Shown: positions 33,796 through 43,384, numbered from the stretch's first letter. The stretch: DNA of 64,000 nt from Maridesulfovibrio ferrireducens (GCF_900101105.1 NZ_FNGA01000002.1:500479-564478); one strand, 5' to 3'. Program-made: numbers and translations. Notes: generated from the letters alone by a model not told the origin.

Positions 33796-35931
33796 CTAGG
33801 AGTTGCTGTGTATGCGACAATAAGTTGAAAGAGGACAATCCAGTTCAGTTCCGTCTCTGTGAGCTTTATCATGGGTCTGACAAAGCGCTTCTTCGGTATT
33901 TGAATAGATGTTTTGCTTTCCAATTTTTTCGTAAAGATGAGTGCGCTTAATCACTGCCAACACGGCTTCGTTTAATCCGGAAAGAGAGATATCAACTCCG
34001 GCACTACGCACAGTTTCCACTACAAGAGAAAGAGCTTCTTCGCCAGATGCGTCAATATCATTGATTCCGTTACAAACCAATATGAGTTGTTTGAGATTCT
34101 TCTTTTCCCTCAAGCGTCTTGAAATCTGCTCTTCAAGGAAACTTGCGTTAGCAAAAAACAGAGGTCCGTCAAAACGCACAACGGCCATATGGTCGCATTC
34201 TCTGAGTCCATGCAAACTCGCATCGCGAAGAATATCATCATCACTTTTGGTAAGAGCAACAACACGGGGGCGCATACTCTTATAAAGGAATACACATAAT
34301 GAGAGTGCCACTCCTATTATAATACCCTTGTCCAAGTGAGGAGCAAAAGCAAGAGTTGCCACAAAAGAAATGATGGAGATAGCTCCATCATACTTCTGAG
34401 CTTTCCATGCGTGCAGGAAACCGGAAGCATTAATAAGCCCGATAACAGCCATCATAATAACCGCAGCAAGTACTGCCTGAGGCAAATTATACAACAATGG
34501 TGTAAAGAATAAAAGAGTAATTGCAACAACAACCGTAGTGAATACACTAGAAAGTCCAGTTACAGCGCCGGATTGCAGATTAACAGCAGAACGGGAGAAG
34601 GAACCTGATGCCGGATAACTGCTTGTACAAGCACCAAGCATGTTGGCAAGTCCCTGTCCGATAAGTTCCTGATTGGGATCAAGTCTCTGCCCTGTTTTTG
34701 CAGCCATTGCTTTAGCAATAGAGATAGCTTCCATAAAACCAAGCAGGGAAATGATGATAGCAAAAGGAAGAAGCTTGAGTATAACTTTGATATCAAGCTC
34801 AGGAATGCTGACTTCCGGGAAACCGGAAGGAACATTACCGACAACAGCACCGCCGCCCATCATTTTAAGGGATTCGGTTTTCAAAAGCTTGTTGCCGACC
34901 TTGATACGCCAAGTACGCCCATCAACTGTCATGCCGGCAGGAACTGCGTCCTGAAGATAAAAAAGAATAGTACCGTCAGCCTGCTCAACTCCGTTGAAAA
35001 GCATATTTCTAAGAGTTTCACGGTAGATATGAGATTTATGCTTAAGAAGTTTTGCTTCATAAGCAACAACGCTCAAATCATGTTCAGCGTCATAATATCC
35101 GATAACGTTTTTAGAAGCTTTCGCCTCATCTTCGATTTCGGAAATACCTGTACGCTTTGTTGCCAACTGATCAATACCTGTCACTGTTTCATTGAAATCA
35201 GCGATCAGAGTCTGTGCTTTTTTATCCTGAATTGCGGAGATATCAACCATTGCATCATGATTAAAACCAGTTGCCCAGGAAATCACAGTTGTTATAACAA
35301 CCGCACACAGCACGTTAGGTATTTTAGGATTGACCTTTTTCAGCCCCATCATAATGGCAAAAGCCAATACCCCCATACCGAGTGTCGGCAAATGGGTATA
35401 ATGAATAGCACTGGTGACAACACGCATGATGGTTTCAAAATGCAATTCGGCTTTATCTACATAAACACCGAACATTTTTGAAAGCTGTGAAGATGCGATG
35501 ATGATCGCCGCTGCGTTGGTAAAGCCGTTAACAACCGGATGAGAAAGGAAGTTAACAACAAGCCCAAGGCGGAGAACTCCTAAAAGGAACTGGAATCCGC
35601 CGACGAGCAGAGCAAGGAGCAATGCGTAGGCGATAAAACCCGGACTACCGGCAGTAGCCAAAGGTTCCAGCGAAGCCGCGGTCATAAGAGAAACAACAGC
35701 AACAGGACCAGTTGCCAGCTGACGACTGGAACCGAAAAGAGCCGCTACCATAGGAGGCAGCAAGGAAGCGTACAAACCATAATACGCCGGCATTCCTGCA
35801 AGCTGTGCATACGCCATAGACTGAGGAATAAGTACCAGAGCAACAGTCAGACCGGAAAGAACATCGGCCCTTAAAGCTGCACTGTTGTACTTTTTGAACC
35901 AGCCCAGAAAAGGAAAAATTCGAGTAAGCAT
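33796..35931 (-). CDS. SulP-family anion transporter with STAS domain
   Basis: The 711-residue protein begins like SulP permeases (RADVLSGLTVALVLIPQSMAYAQLAGMPAYYGLYASLLPP) and has the conserved region near 410-445 (GQGLANMLGACTSSYPASGSFSRSAVN). A ~140-residue hydrophilic insert (about 225-370) interrupts the membrane domain, more than usual. A STAS domain covers about 590-690 (VVRFDGPLFFANASFLE; GINDIDASGEEAL), and the last 20 residues hold two Cys. SulP proteins carry sulfate, bicarbonate or dicarboxylates; the substrate is not decidable. It follows tetR by 13 bases. Confidence 0.93.
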   Translation of the reverse strand: MLTRIFPFLGWFKKYNSAALRADVLSGLTVALVLIPQSMAYAQLAGMPAYYGLYASLLPPMVAALFGSSRQLATGPVAVVSLMTAASLEPLATAGSPGFIAYALLLALLVGGFQFLLGVLRLGLVVNFLSHPVVNGFTNAAAIIIASSQLSKMFGVYVDKAELHFETIMRVVTSAIHYTHLPTLGMGVLAFAIMMGLKKVNPKIPNVLCAVVITTVISWATGFNHDAMVDISAIQDKKAQTLIADFNETVTGIDQLATKRTGISEIEDEAKASKNVIGYYDAEHDLSVVAYEAKLLKHKSHIYRETLRNMLFNGVEQADGTILFYLQDAVPAGMTVDGRTWRIKVGNKLLKTESLKMMGGGAVVGNVPSGFPEVSIPELDIKVILKLLPFAIIISLLGFMEAISIAKAMAAKTGQRLDPNQELIGQGLANMLGACTSSYPASGSFSRSAVNLQSGAVTGLSSVFTTVVVAITLLFFTPLLYNLPQAVLAAVIMMAVIGLINASGFLHAWKAQKYDGAISIISFVATLAFAPHLDKGIIIGVALSLCVFLYKSMRPRVVALTKSDDDILRDASLHGLRECDHMAVVRFDGPLFFANASFLEEQISRRLREKKNLKQLILVCNGINDIDASGEEALSLVVETVRSAGVDISLSGLNEAVLAVIKRTHLYEKIGKQNIYSNTEEALCQTHDKAHRDGTELDCPLSTYCRIHSNS

Positions 35932-35944
35932 CAGATAAACACCT

Positions 35945-36538
35945 CTAGTTTGGTTTCAACATCCTACGAACAGATTCAATAAGCTCATTAAACAGAGCTC
36001 CCGCGTCGTAGAGATTAAAATTTTTGAATCTCACCAACCCATCGACCATCGTAAAAACAATAAGTGCACTTTTTCTCGGATTCACATCACCAATGGAACC
36101 ATCTTCCTGACCCATGAAAATTGCCTGTTCAAAAAGTGTAACAAGACAATTGTAAATAGCTTCCAAATTCTCTCTGAATTCAGTTCTGCTTTCTGCCAGC
36201 TGATATATAAAAAGCCGATGTAAAAGAAGAAACTGATATTCCATACGTCCTGCAAGAAGAAGATAAAAAACAACGACCTCTTCCATCATTTCCATTCCGG
36301 TTTTGAATTCGCGCTCTTCCATATGCGCATTGAATTCTTCCAGAATACTGTCTCTGGTAGCAGACAAAATAGTAAGAAGTAGCTGTTCCTTATTTGTAAA
36401 ATGATAAAAGATTGTCCCTTCCGCTACCCCGGTCATGCTTGCAAGCTCATTCATAGAAGTATCAGCAAAACCTTTGTTAGCGAAAAGCACAGTAGCCGCT
36501 TCCAAAATAGCGGCCTTCTTTTTAGACATTTTGGTCAT
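35945..36538 (-). CDS. TetR/AcrR-family transcriptional regulator
   Basis: The ~197-residue protein has an N-terminal helix-turn-helix (AATVLFANKGFADTSMNELASMTGVAEGTIFYHFTNKEQLL) typical of TetR/AcrR. The C-terminal half is a divergent ligand-binding helical domain. The start at 36538 is 4 bases after GGAGG; a frame reaching back to 36598 runs through the operator and promoter, so it is rejected. It heads the SulP signalling operon and probably represses it from the palindrome at 36561-36576 in response to an unknown ligand. Confidence 0.93.
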   Translation of the reverse strand: MTKMSKKKAAILEAATVLFANKGFADTSMNELASMTGVAEGTIFYHFTNKEQLLLTILSATRDSILEEFNAHMEEREFKTGMEMMEEVVVFYLLLAGRMEYQFLLLHRLFIYQLAESRTEFRENLEAIYNCLVTLFEQAIFMGQEDGSIGDVNPRKSALIVFTMVDGLVRFKNFNLYDAGALFNELIESVRRMLKPN

Positions 36539-36560
36539 CATCCCTCCGGATAGAAAAACT

Positions 36561-36576
36561 GACTGAGCACTCAGTC
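36561..36576. promoter_or_regulatory. Palindromic operator of the TetR regulator
   Basis: GACTGAGCACTCAGTC is a perfect 16-base palindrome, 22 bases before the tetR start. It lies where transcription should begin after the -35/-10 pair at 36585-36613. Palindromes of this type are common TetR/AcrR targets. Confidence 0.75.
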
Positions 36577-36584
36577 GGAAAAAA

Positions 36585-36613
36585 ACGTTATTATCCATCC
36601 AATCTCATGTCAA
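36585..36613 (-). promoter_or_regulatory. Sigma-70-type promoter of the tetR-sulP operon
   Basis: On the minus strand a perfect -35 TTGACA (36613-36608) is followed after 17 bases by TAACGT (36590-36585). A GATAAT hexamer overlaps nearby. The predicted start, about 36578, is right at the palindrome. Confidence 0.6.
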
Positions 36614-36857
36614 TATGCTACAACCATTTTTTTCCATCGCTATATCACCCACAAACGCTATAAATACAGGGTTTGCAAGGCATACTAAGCTTTTTAAGCT
36701 TATGAGAGTTTTTTCACATAGGCTATTTTTTTATTGCTTTTGTATAGATATAACCTGTTAAAACTTAGTAGGACAGTGATTAAATAGACTTTAAGACTAA
36801 CTCTAGTTCCATTATGAACAAGCACTCGATTATAAATTTATAAAGCCCCTTGAACAT
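36614..36857. other. AT-rich spacer between tetR and the aminotransferase gene
   Basis: About 240 bases with no supported open frame. It contains the palindrome-like AAGCTTTTTAAGCTT and several AT-rich tracts but nothing I can assign. Confidence 0.4.
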
Positions 36858-36899
36858 AAAAAGACCTGAATTCGTCGTTTAACGAATTCAGGTCTTTTT
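36858..36899. terminator. Strong Rho-independent terminator downstream of the aminotransferase
   Basis: An 18-bp stem including AAAAAGACCTGAATTCGT and its complement with a 6-base loop. T's follow on both strands. It lies 22 bases past the aminotransferase stop. Confidence 0.9.
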
Positions 36900-36920
36900 A
36901 TTAGAAACAATAAATATTAA

Positions 36921-38060
36921 TTATTTAAAACTACTAAGCACCCCTCTCAAAGCTTCAAGATAATCTTTAAGCATATCCGGCATAATATCGGCCATATGAC
37001 CGATCCGGAATATCGGAGAGGTTCCCTGCTCCTGTAATTCTTTATTAATTTTACCGTAACCGGGATCAAAGAGATAACCATGTCCGCGCATATGCTCTTT
37101 AACTTCTTTCAAACGATCAATTGTCATGTAGGCAGGAGTTTTAACGGTGGTAAGGCTTAGCGAGCGATAACCGTCCTGAGCGAAAAGTTCATAACCATCC
37201 ATTTCAGCAACCCAGTCGTGAGCGATTTTACGCATCTCTTCATGACGCTTGAAACGGACCGCTACGGTTTCAGTATTAACAATGTAATCAAGCTGCACGC
37301 ACATCTGATTACCGAGAGTTCCATTCGGAGTAGTCAACGTCTGGCACAATCTGGCCTTTGTAATTTGAGCCAGAATATCCGTTGTATATCCTCTATTTTT
37401 AACACCTTCAGCCTTTTTCAAAGCCTCATCCCCTACAAAGCCGATACCGAATCCGGCCGGAAGTCCGAGCGATTTCTGGGTGGAGGTACAATACATTAAA
37501 GGACGGGCTTCAGCGATGGTAGAAGGAGCGCCTCCGAAAATGCTTACACCGTCTACAACAGGCAACGCCCCGTGAGCACGAATCAACTTACAAACAGAAA
37601 CAACATCATTAATGACCCCTGTAGAGGTTTCATTATGTGTGAAGGTAACCACATCCGGCTTGTGTTCGACCAATGCTTCTTCAAGTATCTTAAGATCAAT
37701 GGCTTGGCCGTATGGAAACTTTAACGAAATAAGATTCTTCCCGTTAGCCTCAGACAACTTACCGAAAAGATCTCCGAATGCGCCTACCGAAACGTTAAGA
37801 ACTTTATCAGTATCTGAAACAAGCGAACGGACCGAAGCTTCAAGAACATTGGTCCCTGAACCATTAAATATCATCGGAGTATACCCTTCAGGGTTACCCG
37901 CAATCGTCATAAGATTGCTCATTATGGAACCGAAACGCTTAATATTTTCAGAGTCACGGTGACCATATTCAGGCAATAAAGCAGCTTTACGAACTTCGTC
38001 GCGCAGCAAAATAGGTCCGGTAATGAACAGTTTCAGTTCTGCGAAATCATCTCCAATCAT
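36921..38060 (-). CDS. Class V PLP-dependent aminotransferase
   Basis: The 379-residue enzyme belongs to the serine-pyruvate/alanine-glyoxylate aminotransferase group: FNGSGTNVLEASVRSLV binds the phosphate, THNETSTGVINDV and VVDGVSIFGGAP line the cofactor and TSTQKSLGLPAGFG carries the Schiff-base Lys. It moves an amino group between alanine or serine and glyoxylate or pyruvate. It is monocistronic and divergent from the dehydrogenase gene, and both could act on glyoxylate/lactate metabolism, but the substrate is not proven. Confidence 0.93.
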   Translation of the reverse strand: MIGDDFAELKLFITGPILLRDEVRKAALLPEYGHRDSENIKRFGSIMSNLMTIAGNPEGYTPMIFNGSGTNVLEASVRSLVSDTDKVLNVSVGAFGDLFGKLSEANGKNLISLKFPYGQAIDLKILEEALVEHKPDVVTFTHNETSTGVINDVVSVCKLIRAHGALPVVDGVSIFGGAPSTIAEARPLMYCTSTQKSLGLPAGFGIGFVGDEALKKAEGVKNRGYTTDILAQITKARLCQTLTTPNGTLGNQMCVQLDYIVNTETVAVRFKRHEEMRKIAHDWVAEMDGYELFAQDGYRSLSLTTVKTPAYMTIDRLKEVKEHMRGHGYLFDPGYGKINKELQEQGTSPIFRIGHMADIMPDMLKDYLEALRGVLSSFK

Positions 38061-38349
38061 ATCTGCATCCTCATTCTAGCTATATATTTAAAAGATACAT
38101 CGACCTTCTGAAAACGAAATAAAGGAACGGAATATTCTTTTAGTTTACCCCTGCCTGTCAAGCTTTTACACAGCTGCGACTTTACAACCAGTCAAAGACT
38201 GCCTATTAATATAGGAAGAAAAGTTGAAAAAAATAACTTAGGTTTGAAATAGAGACTTGCATTTCATCAAGACGATCCCTATATTTCCTTTTTTTCTTCA
38301 CCTCGGGCAGTTCTGCCCTTAGACTACAAAAACTTCACGGTAAGATATT

Positions 38350-41300
38350 ATGCCTCAATTAGGTCCACATATTTCTATTGCATCCGAAGCCCTCCTTTCG
38401 AGAGTGCTCGGCTTAAATCCATACGACTTTAAAGGCTGGCCTGAAAATGTCCGCACACTCGCTGAAAGCATTGCTGCGGAACTTTTTCTAGTACGCTACA
38501 ACCCATTCATAAATCCTGAACTGGTTCGCAAGAGTGTTTCCAGAAACCTGACCCTCGCCCGCCCGACTCTCTCCGGTGAATACCCGCAGAGACTCACCCA
38601 CGCGGTCGAAAATTTCTGGCTTAAACATGATGCTGACATTGAATTCAGACAAAGGCTTATCGAAAAGCTCAAAGAAATTCTGCCGGATTGCGGCATCAGC
38701 ATTGAACCGGATAAACTGGTACAGTCCGCAACAGATGCCACAGACTTAAGAATTGAACTGCCTATCGCAGTGCTTTTCCCGGAAAATACCGCGCAGGTTC
38801 GTGCAATTGTCCGTCTGGCAAATCATATGCAATTCGGCATTATTCCTCGCGGCGGCGGAACCGGACTAACAGGTGGAGCCATTCCCGCACTGGAACGGAC
38901 TGTCATTCTTTCGCTTTCAAAATTCAAAAAGATTTTAAGCGTTGATACAAAATCAATGACTATCTGCGCTCAGGCCGGTGTAATCACCCTTGACGCAATC
39001 AAGGCTGCGGCGGAGAAAAACACTCTCTTTACCGTTGACCCTGCTTCCAAATCTGCATCCTCAATCGGCGGTAATATTTCTGAGAACTCAGGTGGACCTT
39101 TTGCCTTTGAATACGGTTGTACTATAGACAATATTCAAAGCTACAAAATGGTTATGCCTAAGGGAGACCTTATTGAAGTCTTCCGTAAGGATCACCCCCG
39201 CCACAAGATTTTCAGTGATGAGTCAGCTACGTTTGAAGTCTTTGATGCCAAAGGAAAACTTCTCGACACTCTGACTCTGTCTGCTGATGAAATCCGCAGC
39301 CCGGGACTGGGAAAAGACGTTTCCAACAAATTCCTCGGCGGACTGCCCGGTGTACAGAAAGAAGGCGTGGACGGGATCATAACTGAAGCCTGCTTCACTC
39401 TTTACCCACAACCGGCAAGCTCCCGTACACTATGTCTTGAATTCTTCGGACGCTCCATGCGCAACGCGATGCTTGTTATCAAGGATATCGTTGCATTACG
39501 CGATACAATCCGTGAGGAAGGAGATCTTGTAAAGATTTCTGCCCTTGAGGAATTCGGACCTAAATATGTACAGGCTATCAAATACGAAAAGAAATCTGTA
39601 AACTATGAAGGCGACCCGATTTCTGTCCTCATAATTCAGCTTGATTCTGACGATGATGACGCGTTGCAGACTGCCGTGGATAACATTCTTTCTATTGTAC
39701 AGCCCTACGACTCCGTAGACATTTTCGCAGCCCGCGATGATAAAGAAGCTGAGCTTTTCTGGGAAGACAGACACAAGCTGTCCGCCATTGCAAAGCGCAC
39801 TTCCGGCTTTAAAGTTAACGAAGATATTGTTATTCCGCTTGAGGTTATCCCAATTTTTTCAGACTTTCTGGAAGATCTCAACCTTATCTATCTGGCTAAA
39901 ATTTATCGCCGTTCCCTGCTGGCCGTAAAAGAGCTCTCAGGATTCCCGATTGAAGAACCTAAAGTAGAACAGGCTCTGGAAAGAACCACCAACATCCTGA
40001 AAGGAACCATCGACGGCACAGAGATGAGTGATCAGGAACTGGAAAGTCAGGTTCACTACATTTTCCAGGAACTGCGTGAAGAATTCCCTAAACTTGACTC
40101 GAAGATCGATAAGATTTTCCAGAAACTCAAAGCACAGCGCATCGTCATTGCTAACCACATGCATGCCGGAGACGGAAACTGCCATGTGAATATTCCGGTT
40201 AATTCAAATGACCCGGACATGTTGCACAGCGCACACGAAGCTGTCGATGACGTTTTCAAAAAGGTTCTTGAATTGAACGGTGAAGTTTCCGGTGAACACG
40301 GAATCGGTATCACTAAAATTGATTACCTATCTGAAGAAAAAATTACTGCAATCAGAAAATATAAAGAGATCGTGGACCCGCTGAACATTCTCAATCCGGG
40401 CAAACTGACCCGTCGGGAACTTCCTTCTGAGTCATACACATTCTCGTTCAACAGGCTTATCAATGATCTGGATAAAACCGCGATTAAAGATAAGGAACAT
40501 CTGATTGAACTTCTGCGCAACATTCAAACCTGCACTCGCTGCGGAAAATGCAAGCAAGTCTGCCCCATGTATTATCCTGAACAGGGACTTATGTACCATC
40601 CGAGAAATAAAAATATCTCTCTTGGCGCACTGATTGAGGCAATTTACTATTCTCAGGTTCAGCGCGGAGAACCATCTCCTGATCTTATGACAAGACTCAG
40701 GAAACTTATGGAGCACTGCACAGCCTGTGGACGCTGTACTTCTGTCTGCCCTGTCAAAATTGATTCAGCCGGAGCTGCTCTGCAAATCAGAAGTTTCCTT
40801 GAATATAAAGGAACCGGAGGACATCCTGTTAAAAATGCAGCCCTCGGTTTTATTGCGAAAGATCCACAAAGCAGACTGCCAAAGGTCGCCAAGTTTCTAT
40901 CTCTCTCGGCTTCACTTCAAAGTAAAGCTCTGGGACTTATTCCGGGACACTGGCGCAGGCGCATGGAATCTCCCATACTGCACAGCCAAACTCCTGCGAT
41001 GGACTTCAAGAATCTCAGCGAAGACCTGTCGCTTGAGACCGGTTCCATGTTTATGAACAGCACTTCCGCACCGGACAGCGTTTTTTACTTCCCCGGATGC
41101 GGCGCAAGTCTGTTCTCAAGAAATATCGGAATGGCAACTCTTTACCTGCTGCTCAAATCCGGCGTGAACGTTGTTATGCCGGCTAAGCATCTATGTTGCG
41201 GATATCCGCTGCTTTCCAGTGGATGTGTAGAAGCTTTCAATACCAACCGTCACCGCAACATCAGCGACATACAGTATAAAATAGCAAAGGCTCACATAGC

Positions 41301-41901
41301 TGGAATGGACATTTCCACGATAATCACAGCATGTGGAACCTGTCGCGAAGCCATCGAATCATATGACTTCACTCAGGAAGTCGGCAAAAAACTTAAACGT
41401 TGCGATGCTGTCCAATATCTTCTGACCAATCCTGGAAATCTTGATTTCCATGGTTTACCTGCTAATGAAGAAGTTATTTACCATGCTTCATGTCATACTG
41501 AATGGACTGACATTCCCAAGTCAAAAGCACCTGTCATTTACAAACAGGCTCTTGAAAGCATCCTCGGCAGCAAGATAATACTTTCTCCCGGCTGCTGTGG
41601 CGAATCAGGACTCGGCGCGATATCAAGCCCTGCAATTTACAATAAACTGCGCGACCGCAAGGCTACTCAGTTAGAACGTGACCTTCACGCTCAGGATAAA
41701 AAAACGCCTGTTCTAGTAGGTTGTCCTTCTTGTAAAGTTGGAATCAAACGCAATATGACGACACTTAAGAAACACAACAGAGTACTGCACACAGCTGAAT
41801 ATATTGCAGAACTCATGGGTGGCCCGAAGTGGCGCAAAGAATTTAAAAAGATGCTTGAAAAAGCTCAACGCCAAGACGGAATCGTCTTTTTAAAACCATG
41901 A
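38350..41901 (+). CDS. Fused FAD-binding and Fe-S dehydrogenase (GlcD-GlcF type)
   Basis: The 1183-residue protein joins a FAD-linked oxidase (about 125-690) with an Fe-S subunit (about 720-1170). FAD motif: RGGGTGLTGGAIP; C-terminal FAD-oxidase motif: HMHAGDGNCHVN and SGEHGIGITK. Two [4Fe-4S] motifs follow (CTRCGKCKQVCP, CTACGRCTSVCP), then two CCG domains (CCGYPLL; CCGESGLGA). It probably oxidises D-lactate, glycolate or 2-hydroxyglutarate and feeds electrons to the membrane pool. The likely role in a sulfate reducer is lactate oxidation. It ends overlapping ruvX by 4 bases. Confidence 0.93.
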   Translation: MPQLGPHISIASEALLSRVLGLNPYDFKGWPENVRTLAESIAAELFLVRYNPFINPELVRKSVSRNLTLARPTLSGEYPQRLTHAVENFWLKHDADIEFRQRLIEKLKEILPDCGISIEPDKLVQSATDATDLRIELPIAVLFPENTAQVRAIVRLANHMQFGIIPRGGGTGLTGGAIPALERTVILSLSKFKKILSVDTKSMTICAQAGVITLDAIKAAAEKNTLFTVDPASKSASSIGGNISENSGGPFAFEYGCTIDNIQSYKMVMPKGDLIEVFRKDHPRHKIFSDESATFEVFDAKGKLLDTLTLSADEIRSPGLGKDVSNKFLGGLPGVQKEGVDGIITEACFTLYPQPASSRTLCLEFFGRSMRNAMLVIKDIVALRDTIREEGDLVKISALEEFGPKYVQAIKYEKKSVNYEGDPISVLIIQLDSDDDDALQTAVDNILSIVQPYDSVDIFAARDDKEAELFWEDRHKLSAIAKRTSGFKVNEDIVIPLEVIPIFSDFLEDLNLIYLAKIYRRSLLAVKELSGFPIEEPKVEQALERTTNILKGTIDGTEMSDQELESQVHYIFQELREEFPKLDSKIDKIFQKLKAQRIVIANHMHAGDGNCHVNIPVNSNDPDMLHSAHEAVDDVFKKVLELNGEVSGEHGIGITKIDYLSEEKITAIRKYKEIVDPLNILNPGKLTRRELPSESYTFSFNRLINDLDKTAIKDKEHLIELLRNIQTCTRCGKCKQVCPMYYPEQGLMYHPRNKNISLGALIEAIYYSQVQRGEPSPDLMTRLRKLMEHCTACGRCTSVCPVKIDSAGAALQIRSFLEYKGTGGHPVKNAALGFIAKDPQSRLPKVAKFLSLSASLQSKALGLIPGHWRRRMESPILHSQTPAMDFKNLSEDLSLETGSMFMNSTSAPDSVFYFPGCGASLFSRNIGMATLYLLLKSGVNVVMPAKHLCCGYPLLSSGCVEAFNTNRHRNISDIQYKIAKAHIAGMDISTIITACGTCREAIESYDFTQEVGKKLKRCDAVQYLLTNPGNLDFHGLPANEEVIYHASCHTEWTDIPKSKAPVIYKQALESILGSKIILSPGCCGESGLGAISSPAIYNKLRDRKATQLERDLHAQDKKTPVLVGCPSCKVGIKRNMTTLKKHNRVLHTAEYIAELMGGPKWRKEFKKMLEKAQRQDGIVFLKP

Positions 41902-42305
41902 AAACTATAGGTATAGATTTCGGAACAAAACGGATCGGGATTGCAATGACTGATGCTGAAGGGATTCTCGCATATCCCTTCAAAGTAATTGTCAAAACCA
42001 CCCGTGACGCCCTGTTTTCCGAACTTCTTGAAATATTCGAAACAGAGAAGGTCGATGAAATAGTCGTCGGCCTTCCTCTTTCTCTTGACGGAGAAGATAC
42101 TTTGACCACCCGGCAGGTTCGCAATTTTGCAACCTCATTGGGAAGGCGCACAACTCTTCCCATACATCTCGTCGATGAAAGATTAAGCTCTGTAGCTGCT
42201 GAAGAAGAACTCAAGGAGGCAGGACTTTGGAACAGGAAAAGAAAGAAGAATCTGGACAGCCAGGCCGCGAAAATAATTCTGGAAACGTGGCAGGCAAGAG
42301 CATAG
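41898..42305 (+). CDS. ruvX: Holliday junction resolvase-like protein RuvX (YqgF)
   Basis: The 135-residue RNase-H-fold protein has IGIDFGTKRIGIAMTD, VVGLPLSLDGEDT and VDERLSSVAAE, the family's metal-site motifs. YqgF/RuvX is involved in 16S rRNA 5'-end processing. Its start overlaps the dehydrogenase stop (ATGA) and its 3' end overlaps mltG by 79 bases in another frame. Confidence 0.95.
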   Translation: MKTIGIDFGTKRIGIAMTDAEGILAYPFKVIVKTTRDALFSELLEIFETEKVDEIVVGLPLSLDGEDTLTTRQVRNFATSLGRRTTLPIHLVDERLSSVAAEEELKEAGLWNRKRKKNLDSQAAKIILETWQARA

Positions 42306-43357
42306 TCCTGCGCTTTGTGCTTCCTTCTCTGGCCATCATCTGCATGGTTATGATGGTTGTAGGTTCATGGTTCATTTATCAGTCATGGGAATTTCTCAAT
42401 ATTCCTCCTGAAAGTGAAGGACGAGAAATACTATTCACAGTCACTCCCGGGGAAACCCTCTGGACTGTTTCCTCCAAACTAGCTGACAGCGGTCTGGTCA
42501 TAGATTCCAAAAGATTCCGCAAGCTGGCTCAAGCGGAAGGACAGGAAAACAAAGTCAGAGCCGGAGAATTCAATCTCTGGACAAATATGACTGCCCCGCA
42601 AATTCTAAAAACACTGACCACTACTTCCGGCATTTTACATAAATTTTCTGTTCGCGAAGGACTTTCGTGGTGGAACACTGCCGAAGCGGCACAGCAATCG
42701 AAACTGACAACATATGCTGACTTCAAAAAAGCAGTTTTCAGTCCAGAACTGTTGGCTAAATATTCTATTCCGGCTCAAAATGCTGAAGGCTATCTGTTTC
42801 CTGAAACTTATCTGTTGACCCGTCCCAAGCAGGATTCCGGCTTAACGCTAGTTAAAACCATGCTCAAAGAATTTCGCAAGTCCGCAGACAAAGCCTGGAA
42901 CGGAACTCTTCCTTCGCCCGAACAAATTCATAGAACAGTAATTCTTGCATCGCTGGTAGAAAAAGAAACCGGAGTGGCCTCTGAACGTAAAAGAATTGCT
43001 GGAGTTTTTGCTAACCGCCTGACCCGCGGCTACCTTCTGCAAGCAGACCCGACTATCATTTATGGACTGGGTGAAACCTTTGATGGGAATATCCGTAAAA
43101 AACATATCACGGATAAAAACAACCCCTATAATTCATACCAGCATCGAGGCCTTCCTCCCGGACCAATATGTTCACCCGGCCTTGAATCATTAAAGGCGGC
43201 CATTAACCCTGAAAAACATAACTTCCTCTACTTTGTAGCCAAAGGAGACGGATCACACTATTTCAGCAAAAACCTGAACGAGCACAACAAAGCTGTCAGA
43301 AAGTTTCAGTTACGCCGTAACAAAAGCACTTACAGATCATATAATAAAACTGAATAA
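42227..43357 (+). CDS. mltG: Endolytic murein transglycosylase MltG
   Basis: The 376-residue protein has a short cytoplasmic tail, a membrane segment at about 28-51, a LysM-like region and the MltG catalytic domain with the Glu in LASLVEKETGVASERKRIAGVFANRL and GLPPGPICSPGLESLKA. It cuts nascent glycan strands and sets their length. TTG 42227 with GGAGG 7 bases upstream is the start, which overlaps ruvX by 79 bases; no later start has such a site. ruvX-mltG neighbours are common. Confidence 0.95.
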   Translation: MEQEKKEESGQPGRENNSGNVAGKSIVLRFVLPSLAIICMVMMVVGSWFIYQSWEFLNIPPESEGREILFTVTPGETLWTVSSKLADSGLVIDSKRFRKLAQAEGQENKVRAGEFNLWTNMTAPQILKTLTTTSGILHKFSVREGLSWWNTAEAAQQSKLTTYADFKKAVFSPELLAKYSIPAQNAEGYLFPETYLLTRPKQDSGLTLVKTMLKEFRKSADKAWNGTLPSPEQIHRTVILASLVEKETGVASERKRIAGVFANRLTRGYLLQADPTIIYGLGETFDGNIRKKHITDKNNPYNSYQHRGLPPGPICSPGLESLKAAINPEKHNFLYFVAKGDGSHYFSKNLNEHNKAVRKFQLRRNKSTYRSYNKTE

Positions 43358-43384
43358 ATACTGATTAATACGAATTAATAGTAC

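Noticed and set aside
38305-38318. GGGCAG/CTGCCC inverted repeat before the FAD/Fe-S dehydrogenase
   Set aside because: Only six pairs with a 2-base loop; too weak to call an operator without comparison.
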